NCBI GenBank assembly: GCA_947446815.1
Contig: CANFGT010000002.1
Span: forward strand, 186,001-250,000
Reading direction: 5' to 3'
Source: Acidimicrobiaceae bacterium
GTDB taxonomy: Bacteria > Actinomycetota > Acidimicrobiia > Acidimicrobiales > Ilumatobacteraceae
Length of the DNA stretch: 64,000 nt
Part shown: one piece after another, positions 24,223-32,525 of the stretch
Position numbering within the stretch: the stretch's first letter is position 1
Layout of the letters: each line of letters starts with the position of its first letter
Made by a program: the position numbers and the translations under genes
The notes under the pieces: model-generated
What the model was told of the DNA's origin: nothing
Seen by the model: the letters and a program-made list of their open reading frames with translations, nothing else
Database searches by the model: none

Positions 24223-25155
24223 ATGAAGATCAACTCCCGCTTCACAAGGGTCGCAGTGGCCGCAGGTCTCGTCGTCGCAACCGGCGCCGGCGTCTTCGGA
24301 CTGACTGGCTTTGCTAGCGCTCAGATGGCAGGCAACCATAAAGCTGCAGTGGTTGCTGCTGCTGATAATTACAACGGCTCGAACGATGCCAACTCATCCA
24401 CATCAGGTGATGTGGATGCTCAGGCAACTGATCCAACTGGCGCTCCAGAAGAAGCAAACCGCCCTTCACCAATCGCAGACGCCGCGAAGGCGCTCGGTAT
24501 GACTGAAGCGGAACTTAAGACCGAATTGAAAGCCGGTAAGTCCATTGCTGATGTTGCGAAGACTAAGAACGTTGACATCGACACAGTCATTGCGACAATA
24601 ACCGCTGGCTTCAAGGCTCACCTTGACGAAGAAGTTGCCTCGGGCGAGCACACGCAAGCTGAAGCCGATGCGAAGCTTGCAGAGTTCACGTCTCGTGTGA
24701 CGACAATGGTCAACACCGCGGGACTGCCACGGCATGGAGAAGGCAAGGGTGGCCCCGAAGGTCCTGGACCAAAGGGTCCTCGCGGACATGGACCACTCCA
24801 ATTTGCTTCTGCAAACCTCGCAACAACTTTGAAGCTCACTCAGACTGAATTGCAGACGCAACTGCGATCCGGCAAGTCGCTGAAGCAGATTGCTGATGCT
24901 CAAAATGTCGCCATCGCAGATGTGAAGGCAACACTGACGTCTGACTTTAAGGCACACCTCGATGAAGAGGTCGCTTCTGGTGAGCACACGCAGGCAGAGG
25001 CCGACGCAAAGCTTGCTGAGTTCAATACAAATCTCGACTCCATGGTGAACCGTGTCGGTCCTGCCGGCGGTCCTGAAGGTCACGGCCCGCGCGGTGACAT
25101 GCCAGGTGCACCAACAACTCCTGCGCAGGGAACTGGTACATCAGCACAGGCATAG
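24223..25155 (+). CDS. Secreted protein with two tandem ~70-residue repeats
   Basis: 310 residues from the ATG at 24223, which follows an AAAGGA site. The longer upstream open frame is antisense to the regulator gene. Residues 1-33 are a signal peptide ending A-S-A. The mature part has two copies of a helical repeat containing L-K-x-G-K-S-x-x-x-x-A-x-x-x-N-V and the identical block FKAHLDEEVASGEHTQAEAD. They are separated by a Gly/Pro-rich stretch, and a Gly/Pro/Thr-rich tail follows. I know this type as an uncharacterised secreted actinobacterial protein. The divergent two-component system suggests envelope-stress control. Confidence 0.8.
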   Translation: MKINSRFTRVAVAAGLVVATGAGVFGLTGFASAQMAGNHKAAVVAAADNYNGSNDANSSTSGDVDAQATDPTGAPEEANRPSPIADAAKALGMTEAELKTELKAGKSIADVAKTKNVDIDTVIATITAGFKAHLDEEVASGEHTQAEADAKLAEFTSRVTTMVNTAGLPRHGEGKGGPEGPGPKGPRGHGPLQFASANLATTLKLTQTELQTQLRSGKSLKQIADAQNVAIADVKATLTSDFKAHLDEEVASGEHTQAEADAKLAEFNTNLDSMVNRVGPAGGPEGHGPRGDMPGAPTTPAQGTGTSAQA

Positions 25156-25202
25156 CGCCACCGTCATCTTTTGGTGACCACAACTAAAGATCCCCTTTAC
25201 GG

Positions 25203-25245
25203 AGCGACCGGAGTGAAGCGAAAGCGAGACTCCGGTCGCTTTGTT
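25203..25245 (+). terminator. Rho-independent terminator of the secreted repeat protein gene
   Basis: A perfect 12-bp stem, AGCGACCGGAGT (25203-25214) with ACTCCGGTCGCT (25229-25240), encloses a 14-base loop and is followed by TTGTT. It lies about 48 bases after the stop codon. On the opposite strand there is no T-tract, so it acts mainly on the plus strand. Confidence 0.85.
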
Positions 25246-25253
25246 ATGTGGAG

Positions 25254-25646
25254 CTATTGATGCAGGGTTGGTAATCCCTCAATAAGAACTGTCGACTGTG
25301 CTGTCAATGTGAACGCAGGTAGAGGCACGCCAATCAATGGAAGTCGGACTTGTTGCGAGAGATGAACGGTCAGAAATTCTTGTGTTGGATCAATGGTTTC
25401 GTTATGGACGATTCCTTTGCCGTGGACAACACTTTCAACAGCGAGGTGTGGATTATCCGATGTGCTGGCAGCACGAGCAGCACTTCTTACAATATCGGTG
25501 AGTCGAAGAGACGTCAGTGAAATTGTTGTGGCAGCAGTAATTGCGCAGAGGCACAACGCAAAAAGTGGAAGTAGCAATGCAAATTCGAGCGTTGCTTGCC
25601 CGCTGTCAACCTTGCGTTGGTGGAGTCGACCGCTGAACAATTCCAT
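25254..25646 (-). CDS. TadE-like pseudopilin
   Basis: About 130 residues from the ATG at 25646. An ATG at 25658 is an alternative. The longer open frame to 25877 is out-of-frame read-through of the pilin gene. The signature S-G-Q-A-T-L-E-F-A-L-L-L-P-L-F-A has a class III prepilin cut site after Gly and the conserved Glu at +5, followed by a single hydrophobic helix. TadE-type pseudopilins assemble with the major pilin in Flp/Tad pili. The gene overlaps the pilin gene by about 40 bases and is the last in the Tad operon. Confidence 0.75.
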   Translation of the reverse strand: MELFSGRLHQRKVDSGQATLEFALLLPLFALCLCAITAATTISLTSLRLTDIVRSAARAASTSDNPHLAVESVVHGKGIVHNETIDPTQEFLTVHLSQQVRLPLIGVPLPAFTLTAQSTVLIEGLPTLHQ

Positions 25647-25803
25647 CAAAAATCCCATCGAATAGTGAGCCGATACGGCCCGCACCGCCTCCGGCTGTTG
25701 CCCAGGCGATGACCAATGTTGCGATGATTGCCGCCGCCAGAAGAATGAGCGCGTATTCGGTGGTTGCTTGTCCACGTGAGCGATGTCGTTGATTTTTTGG
25801 CAA
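25606..25803 (-). CDS. Flp-type pilin
   Basis: 65 residues. After a short basic leader the class III prepilin motif G-Q-A-T-T-E-Y-A-L-I-L-L-A-A-A-I-I-A is seen, with Glu5 and Tyr6, and a hydrophobic helix that forms the pilus core. The C-terminal tail is short. This is the likely major subunit of the Tad pilus encoded by this locus. The gene starts 10 bases after the end of the secretion-membrane protein gene. No prepilin peptidase is encoded in the window, so processing must come from elsewhere. Confidence 0.82.
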   Translation of the reverse strand: MPKNQRHRSRGQATTEYALILLAAAIIATLVIAWATAGGGAGRIGSLFDGIFDGIVQRSTPPTQG

Positions 25804-25812
25804 GAGGATTCC

Positions 25813-26979
25813 TTACGCAGAAGTTGCATTTGTAGGGGGAAGCGAGAAATGAAGTTGTGAAACATTTGCAATGACAAGCGGAATCACCGTCAAGAAGATG
25901 AATGAAGGAAGAACACAGAAAACAATGGGAAGCGACAACTTGTTAGGAAGTTGACGAAGTTGAACGTCCATGAGATGACGTCGCCGCAGTCGTATTTCGC
26001 TTGCTAATCGATGGACGGTCTGCAACACGGGAAGCCCATCGCGGTCTGCCTCAATTAAGAATTCACCGAAAGATGATGCGGCCCCATCATGGGCATGTAC
26101 GAAGCGTCGAATTGCCTCGTGAAACGGCTGTGCATTTGTCAGCGAGCGAAAAAGTTGTTCATCATGTTCAGCGGCCCACTGTTCGATTGCCATTTGCAGC
26201 GGAAGTCCTGCGCGTAAAGAAACACAAAGATCATCAGCACATTGCGAGATGAGATCGGGTGAGGAATGTGATGCCCGGCGGACAAGCTGTTTCATCCACC
26301 ACCGCCCGAAACGATTGATGGCGACTCCTATAATCAGCGTTGCAATGACTGCGGGTGTAGCGATGGTGTGTCGAGCATTGGGCGATGCAACAAGAAGGAG
26401 CGTCAAGACCACGAAAGGCATTGCAGTGAGAAGCCGTGCAGTCGACTGAGCTTGTGCAGTGGCAATGCGAATGTCTTGACGGCGCGCATCCTCTTCGCGC
26501 ATTAATTGCGCAGCCTGCTCCAAAGCTTGCGGGATAAAGACTCCGTGTACGAACGATTGTTTAAGAAAGCGAAAAAACATATTGAGGTCGGGAGGCGCAG
26601 TGATGTCGACGAGCAGTTTCTGAATATCTTCACCGTTAGCGATGCGATGTAGAACGTGTTCAATATGAGAATTCGTCGTCAATAAATCGAGTGACTGCAA
26701 GAGTGCATCCCGAGCTGGGACTTGTGAACGTTGAAATCGCGCAATGGATTCAAGACAGGATGCATAGCGAGAAAGCGATGACTGCTTGCCATCTTGACGC
26801 GAGGTGTTACGCCTGGTTGGGCGGTGTATCTGCGGAGACTTCTTTAGATAAGAAATATCGCCCTGATGATTTGCGAAATGGCGTTGCATGACGAAGCGAT
26901 CTGCAAAAAGCAGAAAACGTGGTGTGAGAAACCAGATACATATCCCCAGGGTGACGATGAAAATGAAAAGTTCTGTCAT
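25813..26979 (-). CDS. Tad pilus inner-membrane platform protein, apparently a TadB-TadC fusion
   Basis: 388 residues from the ATG at 26979. An N-terminal helix is followed by a first T2SF-like segment with two helices (about residues 60-225). A second follows with D-L-C-V-S-L-R-A-G-L-P-L-Q-M-A-I-E-Q-W and L-A-S-E-I-R-L-R-R-R-H (about 230-380), plus a terminal helix pair. In most Tad loci these are two genes, tadB and tadC. Here one polypeptide seems to cover both, though each half is shorter than usual. It overlaps the ATPase gene by 4 bases. Confidence 0.7.
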   Translation of the reverse strand: MTELFIFIVTLGICIWFLTPRFLLFADRFVMQRHFANHQGDISYLKKSPQIHRPTRRNTSRQDGKQSSLSRYASCLESIARFQRSQVPARDALLQSLDLLTTNSHIEHVLHRIANGEDIQKLLVDITAPPDLNMFFRFLKQSFVHGVFIPQALEQAAQLMREEDARRQDIRIATAQAQSTARLLTAMPFVVLTLLLVASPNARHTIATPAVIATLIIGVAINRFGRWWMKQLVRRASHSSPDLISQCADDLCVSLRAGLPLQMAIEQWAAEHDEQLFRSLTNAQPFHEAIRRFVHAHDGAASSFGEFLIEADRDGLPVLQTVHRLASEIRLRRRHLMDVQLRQLPNKLSLPIVFCVLPSFIFLTVIPLVIANVSQLHFSLPPTNATSA

Positions 26980-27881
26980 GGCGATTTCCAAACTGTTTCG
27001 GGTACGCCGTCACCCATCTGCACTATTTCGTGAACAGATCGACGCCCGCTGGGTTGGCGCCGAATATGGACAATTGCATCTACTGCGTGCGTCACAAGTT
27101 CATGTGCTTGATGTTGTGTCCACTGAGGAGAGTCACGGGTGATCATTGATGAAAGTCGTGAGATGGTGTCTGTTGCAGAAGTGGCGTGCACCGTTGCCCA
27201 ACTACCCCGATGACCACTCGTGAGCGCGAGAAGCATGTCGATTGCTTCTGCACCTCGCACTTCTCCCACGATGAGACGGTCGGGCCGAAGCCGAAGCGAT
27301 GTGCGCACAAGTTGCTGAAGCGTTACCTCGCCGACCCCTTCAACATTGGCGGGTCGTGTCTGAAGCCGCACTACATGAGAATTGTTAAAGCGAAGTTCAG
27401 CGGTGTCTTCTACAACGACGAGCCGCTCGGTGGGGTCAAAGTGAGATGCAGCAGCTGACAACAGAGAAGTCTTCCCTGAAGACGTTGCACCAGAAACAAT
27501 CACATTGAGACGATCACGAATGAGTCCCTTTATCGCGTCTGTGAACGTGGTTGCACCAAATGCAGCAAGCGGGAGAATACGTTTGGAAAATTTACGGATT
27601 GCAATGGTGGTTCCGTTTACGGCAATAGGAGGAACCACCACACAAGCGCGAGAGCCATCGCTCAGTCGAGCATCAAGGACTGGGGAGAGGAGATCAACCC
27701 GTCGACCTGATGCCCGACTGATGCGCTCGACACATTGCGCCACTTGCTCGTGTGTGAGAGTCCCGCCGGGGTGAATCCCTTGCGCATCTTCTAGCCACAC
27801 ATGGCCGCCCTCCACCACCATAATTTCAGTGATGTGCGCATTGTCGAGGTGCTCTTGCAATGCCCCTAACGAGTGAGGCAT
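26976..27881 (-). CDS. TadA/CpaF-family secretion ATPase
   Basis: 301 residues. Walker A is G-A-T-S-S-G-K-T-S, the Asp box includes V-V-V-E-D-T-A-E-L, and Walker B and the His box follow as L-I-V-G-E-V-R-G-A-E-A and H-x-G-S-W-A-T-V-H-A. This is a complete CpaF-type motor for pilus assembly. It is shorter than many CpaF proteins, which have a longer N-terminal domain. It overlaps the platform gene downstream and starts 3 bases after the CpaE-like gene stop, so the operon order is cpaE-like, cpaF, tadB/C, flp, tadE. Confidence 0.9.
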   Translation of the reverse strand: MPHSLGALQEHLDNAHITEIMVVEGGHVWLEDAQGIHPGGTLTHEQVAQCVERISRASGRRVDLLSPVLDARLSDGSRACVVVPPIAVNGTTIAIRKFSKRILPLAAFGATTFTDAIKGLIRDRLNVIVSGATSSGKTSLLSAAASHFDPTERLVVVEDTAELRFNNSHVVRLQTRPANVEGVGEVTLQQLVRTSLRLRPDRLIVGEVRGAEAIDMLLALTSGHRGSWATVHATSATDTISRLSSMITRDSPQWTQHQAHELVTHAVDAIVHIRRQPSGRRSVHEIVQMGDGVPETVWKSP

Positions 27882-27884
27882 GTG

Positions 27885-28520
27885 TCAGGCCTTGGGGAAG
27901 TACTGACTAAAAAGTTGTTCCGCACGTGCGGGCAACAGTCCGGCATCAACAGCGCGCGAGATAGCTGCTTCGTATGGAATTTCAGCCGCGATGGGAACTC
28001 CGAGAACATTGCCAACATCTTTAACGGTGAGTGCTCGGTTTTCTTCTTTGATGACAAACACATTGGTGGGTCGGGGGAGCCGAGATGCGCGTCGAAGAGA
28101 TAGGTAACACGGACGGACCACCATGGACACTTGGTCGAGTGCTTGAGTCAGAGCCTCAGGAACAAAAGTTGTACCTGCATCGATGATGATGTCGTGGGGT
28201 AATTCAACAATTGCTGTAGCGAGCGCTTCCCATCTTGGTTCGCCATGAACAAAGCGCGAACCGCGATGAAGAACTACAAGCCCAGGAATCATTGGTGTTC
28301 CGAGGAGGACCATTTGTTGGCCATCACTGACGTTGTCCTCGCTCAGCCAATCGTTGATTCCCGGGCCATGTGACTCAGTCATCCCGAGTGCTGCAGGAAT
28401 ATCCCCGCAGAGATCTACGAGCAATGTATTGGTACCGCGCATTGCGGAAACAAGTGCATACGCAGATGCAGTCACTGTCGTGCAGTTGCCGCCTTTGGGC
28501 GACATAAAAAGTGTTGACAC
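27885..28520 (-). CDS. CpaE/TadZ-like MinD-superfamily protein with degenerate P-loop
   Basis: 211 residues from a GTG at 28520, with AGGAGG just upstream. The N-terminus reads M-S-P-K-G-G-N-C-T-T-V-T-A, the position of the deviant Walker A of MinD/ParA proteins, but the signature Gly-Lys is missing. The second acidic strand L-L-V-D-L-C-G-D and a later I-I-D-A-G are kept. CpaE/TadZ proteins place Tad pili at the cell surface. Many are poor ATPases. It is the first gene of the Tad operon. Confidence 0.72.
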   Translation of the reverse strand: MSTLFMSPKGGNCTTVTASAYALVSAMRGTNTLLVDLCGDIPAALGMTESHGPGINDWLSEDNVSDGQQMVLLGTPMIPGLVVLHRGSRFVHGEPRWEALATAIVELPHDIIIDAGTTFVPEALTQALDQVSMVVRPCYLSLRRASRLPRPTNVFVIKEENRALTVKDVGNVLGVPIAAEIPYEAAISRAVDAGLLPARAEQLFSQYFPKA

Positions 28521-28574
28521 ACAACCTCCTAGTTAGGTGGAGGCGATGTGTGCGCGGAGAAGTGAGAAGTGGCG

Positions 28575-29552
28575 CTACAACTTCACTTCATTGCGCATCG
28601 GCTGATTTTCGATGTAGCGACGAAGATTCTCAACAAAAATTTTCTCTGCACGAAGGCCCGATGTTGCCGATGAACCAGAACTGTGTGGCGTGATGATGAC
28701 ATTCTCTAAATCCCACAGCGGAGAGTCTTCAGGCAATGGTTCGGTGGCGAAAACGTCAAGCCCAGCCCCGGAGAGATGTCCGGACTGCAATGCAGAGATC
28801 AGGGCAGGTTCTGATACCAATTCACCTCGCCCTACATTGATGAAGCGCGCGCCAGGCTTACATGCTGCAAATCGATCTGCATCGAAGAGGTCTTTGGTGT
28901 CGGGGGTGAGGGGAAGCGCACACGCCACCCAGTCAGCGCGACCTAAAACGTCATTCAAGGAGTCAAAACCGAATGTGGGGCATGGCTCATCACCTTGAGG
29001 GGTGCGGCGAATACCTTCCACCTCCATATTGAGCGCAACACCAAGGCGTGCAATTTCCAGACCGATGGGCCCGAGACCGATAACAGCAAGACGAGCGCCA
29101 TCAAGCTCATCGAATGAATGGCGTTCCCACTCGTGTTTGTCTTGATGTCGAAACCACGCACGCGTATTGCGACTGAGAGACAGCATGTAAAGGATTGCCG
29201 TTTGTGCAATCGGTGAAGCTGTTGCACCTGAAGAATTCGTGAGACGGACACCACTCTCCATCAACTGAATAAAGAACGGACTATCAACGCCTGCAGAAAA
29301 TGTATGCATCCACTTCAGATGTGTGGACTTCATGATGGAAAGCACCATGCCCCTAGAACGTTCTGGCCAAACATCACTAGAAAAGAAAGCGACAGTGACA
29401 TCTGCAAGAACATCATCAGGCAGAGGTTCTTCCCCCTCGTAGATGATCGGTGTGATGCCAGGTGCAAATGAGGTGATATTTGTCCCCTCGCGCTGCCACA
29501 CATTGTCGCTGATGAGAAGAACGATGTCGGAACCGGCTGACTTCATTTCCAC
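28575..29552 (-). CDS. D-isomer-specific 2-hydroxyacid dehydrogenase
   Basis: 325 residues. The NAD-binding motif is G-L-G-P-I-G-L-E-I-A near residue 155. The later blocks A-C-A-L-P-L-T-P-D-T-K and V-G-R-G-E-L-V-S-E-P-A-L carry the catalytic Arg and Glu regions. The C-terminus T-P-H-S-S-G holds the catalytic His. It would reduce a 2-oxoacid to a D-2-hydroxyacid or act in reverse. The substrate is unknown. It is divergent from the membrane protein at 29595, with a 42-base shared promoter region. Confidence 0.9.
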   Translation of the reverse strand: MEMKSAGSDIVLLISDNVWQREGTNITSFAPGITPIIYEGEEPLPDDVLADVTVAFFSSDVWPERSRGMVLSIMKSTHLKWMHTFSAGVDSPFFIQLMESGVRLTNSSGATASPIAQTAILYMLSLSRNTRAWFRHQDKHEWERHSFDELDGARLAVIGLGPIGLEIARLGVALNMEVEGIRRTPQGDEPCPTFGFDSLNDVLGRADWVACALPLTPDTKDLFDADRFAACKPGARFINVGRGELVSEPALISALQSGHLSGAGLDVFATEPLPEDSPLWDLENVIITPHSSGSSATSGLRAEKIFVENLRRYIENQPMRNEVKL

Positions 29553-29594
29553 AGACTATGTACACGGAGGGCGCAAGGGCAGTACCGTTCGGGT

Positions 29595-30563
29595 GTGCGC
29601 CTTTTTGTTGGACTGTTGTCGTTGCTCCCATTGGCCCCTGCTCACTTGGGTTCGGGTGACAGCGTGCAACCGCGTAACACCGAATCAGTGATTGAAACGG
29701 TGATTCCTGCAGTTCCTGACGGCGTGAAGATTGAAATAGTGGGTGCGGACACATTTGTGCGTCTCACTTCAGTTGGCGTGACAGTAGAAGTACCTGGATA
29801 TGACGACGAGCAATATTTGCGCATCAGTGCAGAAGGTCTTGTTGAGATCAATGACGCATCTGTCACTGCGGCGTTAAATGGCGATCGTTACGGAAATGTC
29901 GACATCTCGCAGATGAAGCCCGATGCGCTTCCTAAATGGCGCACGATTGCGACAAATGGGATTGCAATGTGGCATGACCATCGTTCACATTGGATGAGCC
30001 CAAAGTTGCCAGCCACGATTGACAGCAAAGGCACTGTGCTCCATTGGAAGATTCCTCTGATTGTCGCTCACAAACAGACTGTCGTTTCAGGAACGTTGTA
30101 TTTGCGCCATCACGCAAGCATGGCGTGGTGGCTTCTGGGGCTTCCCGCCATCATCGCTGCAGTCGTGATGTCAGTGTTTCGGCGTCGTGGGTTTTTTGCA
30201 CTCGTTCTTGCCGTTGCACTGCTGGGCGTAACAGTGGGCTTTATGGAATACAACGGTTTGCCTGATGGTGCGCGAATCACCCCAATTATGTTGATGTTTT
30301 GCGTTGGTGCAGCCACGATTGCGCTCGCTTCCATGGCTCGTCTCATCCGACCTGGTGCGATGCACATCGCCATTTCTTTGAATGCCGGCGCAGGTTCTGC
30401 ATTAGTGGTGTGCGCTTGGTTAACCGCGAATCAAGTGAGCTCTGCGTATATTCCTGGCATCAATGCACAGTGGTTAGCTCGCGTGACCATTCCGCTGATG
30501 ATGGGAATCGGCATTGTCTCCGTTATTGACGGCGTGACACGTATTGTGCGAACTGCGCCCTAA
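29595..30563 (+). CDS. Membrane protein with extracytoplasmic beta-rich domain
   Basis: 322 residues from a GTG. An N-terminal signal/anchor is followed by about 140 residues of beta-rich extracytoplasmic sequence. A motif W-H-D-H-R-S-H-W-M near residue 120 could bind metal. About five membrane helices complete the C-terminal half. It is similar in architecture to conserved uncharacterised actinobacterial membrane proteins, but I cannot name a family. The stop lies 11 bases from the convergent sigma-factor gene. Confidence 0.65.
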   Translation: MRLFVGLLSLLPLAPAHLGSGDSVQPRNTESVIETVIPAVPDGVKIEIVGADTFVRLTSVGVTVEVPGYDDEQYLRISAEGLVEINDASVTAALNGDRYGNVDISQMKPDALPKWRTIATNGIAMWHDHRSHWMSPKLPATIDSKGTVLHWKIPLIVAHKQTVVSGTLYLRHHASMAWWLLGLPAIIAAVVMSVFRRRGFFALVLAVALLGVTVGFMEYNGLPDGARITPIMLMFCVGAATIALASMARLIRPGAMHIAISLNAGAGSALVVCAWLTANQVSSAYIPGINAQWLARVTIPLMMGIGIVSVIDGVTRIVRTAP

Positions 30564-30574
30564 GCACAGGCTCT

Positions 30575-31519
30575 TTATACGGAGAGAAGATCGCGAGCAC
30601 CGGTGTCTGATGACGGGTGACGCAACTTGCTCATTGCACGAGCTTCGATCTGGCGGATGCGCTCACGTGTGAGGTTGAAGTGTTCGCCCACTTCTTCCAG
30701 TGTGCGACCTTCACCGCTGCCATCAAGGCCAAAGCGCAGTTGAAGAATTTCACGCTCGCGAATATCGAGTGGAGCAAGCAAGCGCTGAATTTCTTCAGGC
30801 AACAATGCAGTTGCTGCAACTTCGAATGGTGATTCTGCAGAACGGTCTTCTACAACGTCGCCGAGTTCTGCATCGCCGTCTTCGCGTAATGGTTCAGACA
30901 AAGACAACGGTTCAGCCGCAAAGCGCAATGCTTCGGTGACTTTGTCTTCTGGCATCTCTACTTCTTTTGCCAATTCGGCAAGAGTTGCAGGGCGACCAAA
31001 CTTGAGCTCGAGGCGTGAGCGTGCCTTTTGCAAACGAGCAAGAGTGTCGCCCGCGTGGACCGGAAGGCGAATAGTGCGACCGGTATTTGCGATACCGCGC
31101 GTGATTGCCTGACGGATCCACCATGTTGCGTAGGTGGAGAATTTAAAACCTTTGCGCCAGTCGAATTTTTCAACAGCGTGCATAAGGCCAAGGTTGCCTT
31201 CTTGGATGAGGTCAAGAAGTGGAAGACCAGATGCCTGGTACTTCTTTGCGATTGAGACCACGAGACGAAGGTTGGACTGAACGAATGCACGTTCTGCGAT
31301 TTCGCCCTCGCGAATGGCCTTACGAAGCTCGCGACGCTTTGTTGCGGTCAAAGTCTTCGCGTCGCCTGCTTCTTGCTCTGCAAGTGCGAGCTTTCCGGCT
31401 TCGATTGCCTTGGCAAGACGAACTTCGTCGTCCTTTGTGAGAAGGGTGTACTGACCGATGTCAGTGAGGTAAAGCCTGACGAGGTCTTCTTCGTCGCGAT
31501 CGATCCGATCCTTTGCCAC
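30575..31519 (-). CDS. RNA polymerase sigma factor, sigma70 group 1/2
   Basis: 314 residues from a GTG. Region 1.2 (V-R-L-Y-L-T-D-I-G-Q-Y-T-L-L) is present. Region 2 has R-L-V-V-S-I-A-K-K-Y and G-L-M-H-A-V-E-K-F-D, and the -10-reading part is F-S-T-Y-A-T-W-W-I-R-Q-A-I-T-R. Region 3 and region 4.2 (T-L-E-E-V-G-E-H-F-N-L-T-R-E-R-I-R-Q-I-E) follow. There is no long region 1.1, so it may be an SigB/HrdA-type group 2 factor or the primary factor of a compact genome. All DNA-contact motifs are intact. Confidence 0.92.
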   Translation of the reverse strand: MAKDRIDRDEEDLVRLYLTDIGQYTLLTKDDEVRLAKAIEAGKLALAEQEAGDAKTLTATKRRELRKAIREGEIAERAFVQSNLRLVVSIAKKYQASGLPLLDLIQEGNLGLMHAVEKFDWRKGFKFSTYATWWIRQAITRGIANTGRTIRLPVHAGDTLARLQKARSRLELKFGRPATLAELAKEVEMPEDKVTEALRFAAEPLSLSEPLREDGDAELGDVVEDRSAESPFEVAATALLPEEIQRLLAPLDIREREILQLRFGLDGSGEGRTLEEVGEHFNLTRERIRQIEARAMSKLRHPSSDTGARDLLSV

Positions 31520-31676
31520 CCTTGAACCCCGCTTTTACCTAATCATTCAGCGTTGAATAACGCGAATAAACAGCAGGATACCGAGCACTTGTAGCACCCC
31601 CACAGCCGAAAGAGGAACAAATAGTTATACACAGGCCTGACACCGCAGAAAGCCTGAAAACAACTAGGTTTTGGCC

Positions 31677-32483
31677 ATGGCGAATCCCATTTTGAACGAC
31701 AAAGCCCTTGGCCTAGGAAATCTCGACCAACAGAACAACACGTGGGCACCACCTGCGGGGCAACCCATCACGGACGGCCCCATTAGCCGCTGGGATGGCG
31801 GGCTGATGACCGTGAAGGGCACTGCCTCGGCGACCATCATGCTGTTGGCTCTCATCCTTGCGTCCGCCACGTTCACCTGGATGTCGATTGCAGAACCGCT
31901 TTCCGGTGCAACCGTGCAGATTCCATTCGGTTGGGTCATTGGTGGACTTCTCATCGGTTTTATTTCGGTCATCGTCGCGTCGCGCAAACCGCATGTCGCA
32001 AAGATTGCAGCACCGATTTATGCGCTTGCGGAAGGTGTCGTGCTTGGTGCAATTAGTCGTGCATATTCCGAGCAATACAACGGAATCGTTGTTCAAGCCG
32101 TTGGCGCCACATTGGGTGTGTTTGTCGTGATGTTGCTTCTCTACCGAAGTGGCGTTGTTCGCGTGACAGATAAGTACCGCCGCATTGTGATGGGTGCAAC
32201 GCTCGGCCTCATTGCGTTTTATCTCATCTCAATGGTGATCGGAATTTTCGCCGGAATGCCTTCATTCATTAACGATGCAAGCCCAATGGGCATTGGTTTC
32301 AGCGTGTTTGTTGCAGGTCTTGCAGCGTCTCATCTTGCCTTGGACTTCGACATGATTGAGCGCGGTGTTGCGAACAAGTTGCCAGCGCACATGGAATGGT
32401 TCTGCGCCTTGGGCCTCACTGTCACATTGGTGTGGCTGTATCTCGAGATACTTCGTCTGCTGTCAAAGCTTCGCGATCGCTAG
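31677..32483 (+). CDS. Bax inhibitor-1/YccA family membrane protein
   Basis: 268 residues from the ATG at 31677. A TTG six bases earlier is in frame. A short N-terminal tail is followed by seven membrane helices, with the family's L-A-S-A-T-F-T-W, P-I-Y-A-L-A-E-G-V-V-L-G-A-I-S, and a late D-F-D-M-I-E-R-G motif containing the paired Asp that act as a pH-sensing latch in BsYetJ-like proteins. Such proteins are calcium-leak channels or modulators of membrane proteolysis. It stands alone, divergent from the sigma factor. Confidence 0.88.
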   Translation: MANPILNDKALGLGNLDQQNNTWAPPAGQPITDGPISRWDGGLMTVKGTASATIMLLALILASATFTWMSIAEPLSGATVQIPFGWVIGGLLIGFISVIVASRKPHVAKIAAPIYALAEGVVLGAISRAYSEQYNGIVVQAVGATLGVFVVMLLLYRSGVVRVTDKYRRIVMGATLGLIAFYLISMVIGIFAGMPSFINDASPMGIGFSVFVAGLAASHLALDFDMIERGVANKLPAHMEWFCALGLTVTLVWLYLEILRLLSKLRDR

Positions 32484-32489
32484 ATCATT

Positions 32490-32525
32490 CGCTCGTCAGA
32501 GCGCATTGAATCGCTAGGAGCGATT
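32490..32525. terminator. Two tandem hairpins between convergent genes
   Basis: CGCTC-gtca-GAGCG (32490-32503) is followed by AATCGCT-agg-AGCGATT (32509-32525). They fill the gap between the convergent BI-1-type gene and the DksA-like gene. Neither is followed by a clear T-tract, so factor-independent termination is uncertain. They may instead protect the 3' ends. Confidence 0.4.

Noticed and set aside
24466-25083. A 205-residue minus-strand open frame opposite the repeat-containing secreted protein
   Set aside because: It mirrors the repeat of the real gene and has no domain of its own.
25647-25877. Longer form of the TadE-like gene
   Set aside because: The added N-terminus is the pilin gene region read in another frame and lacks the prepilin motif at the right place.
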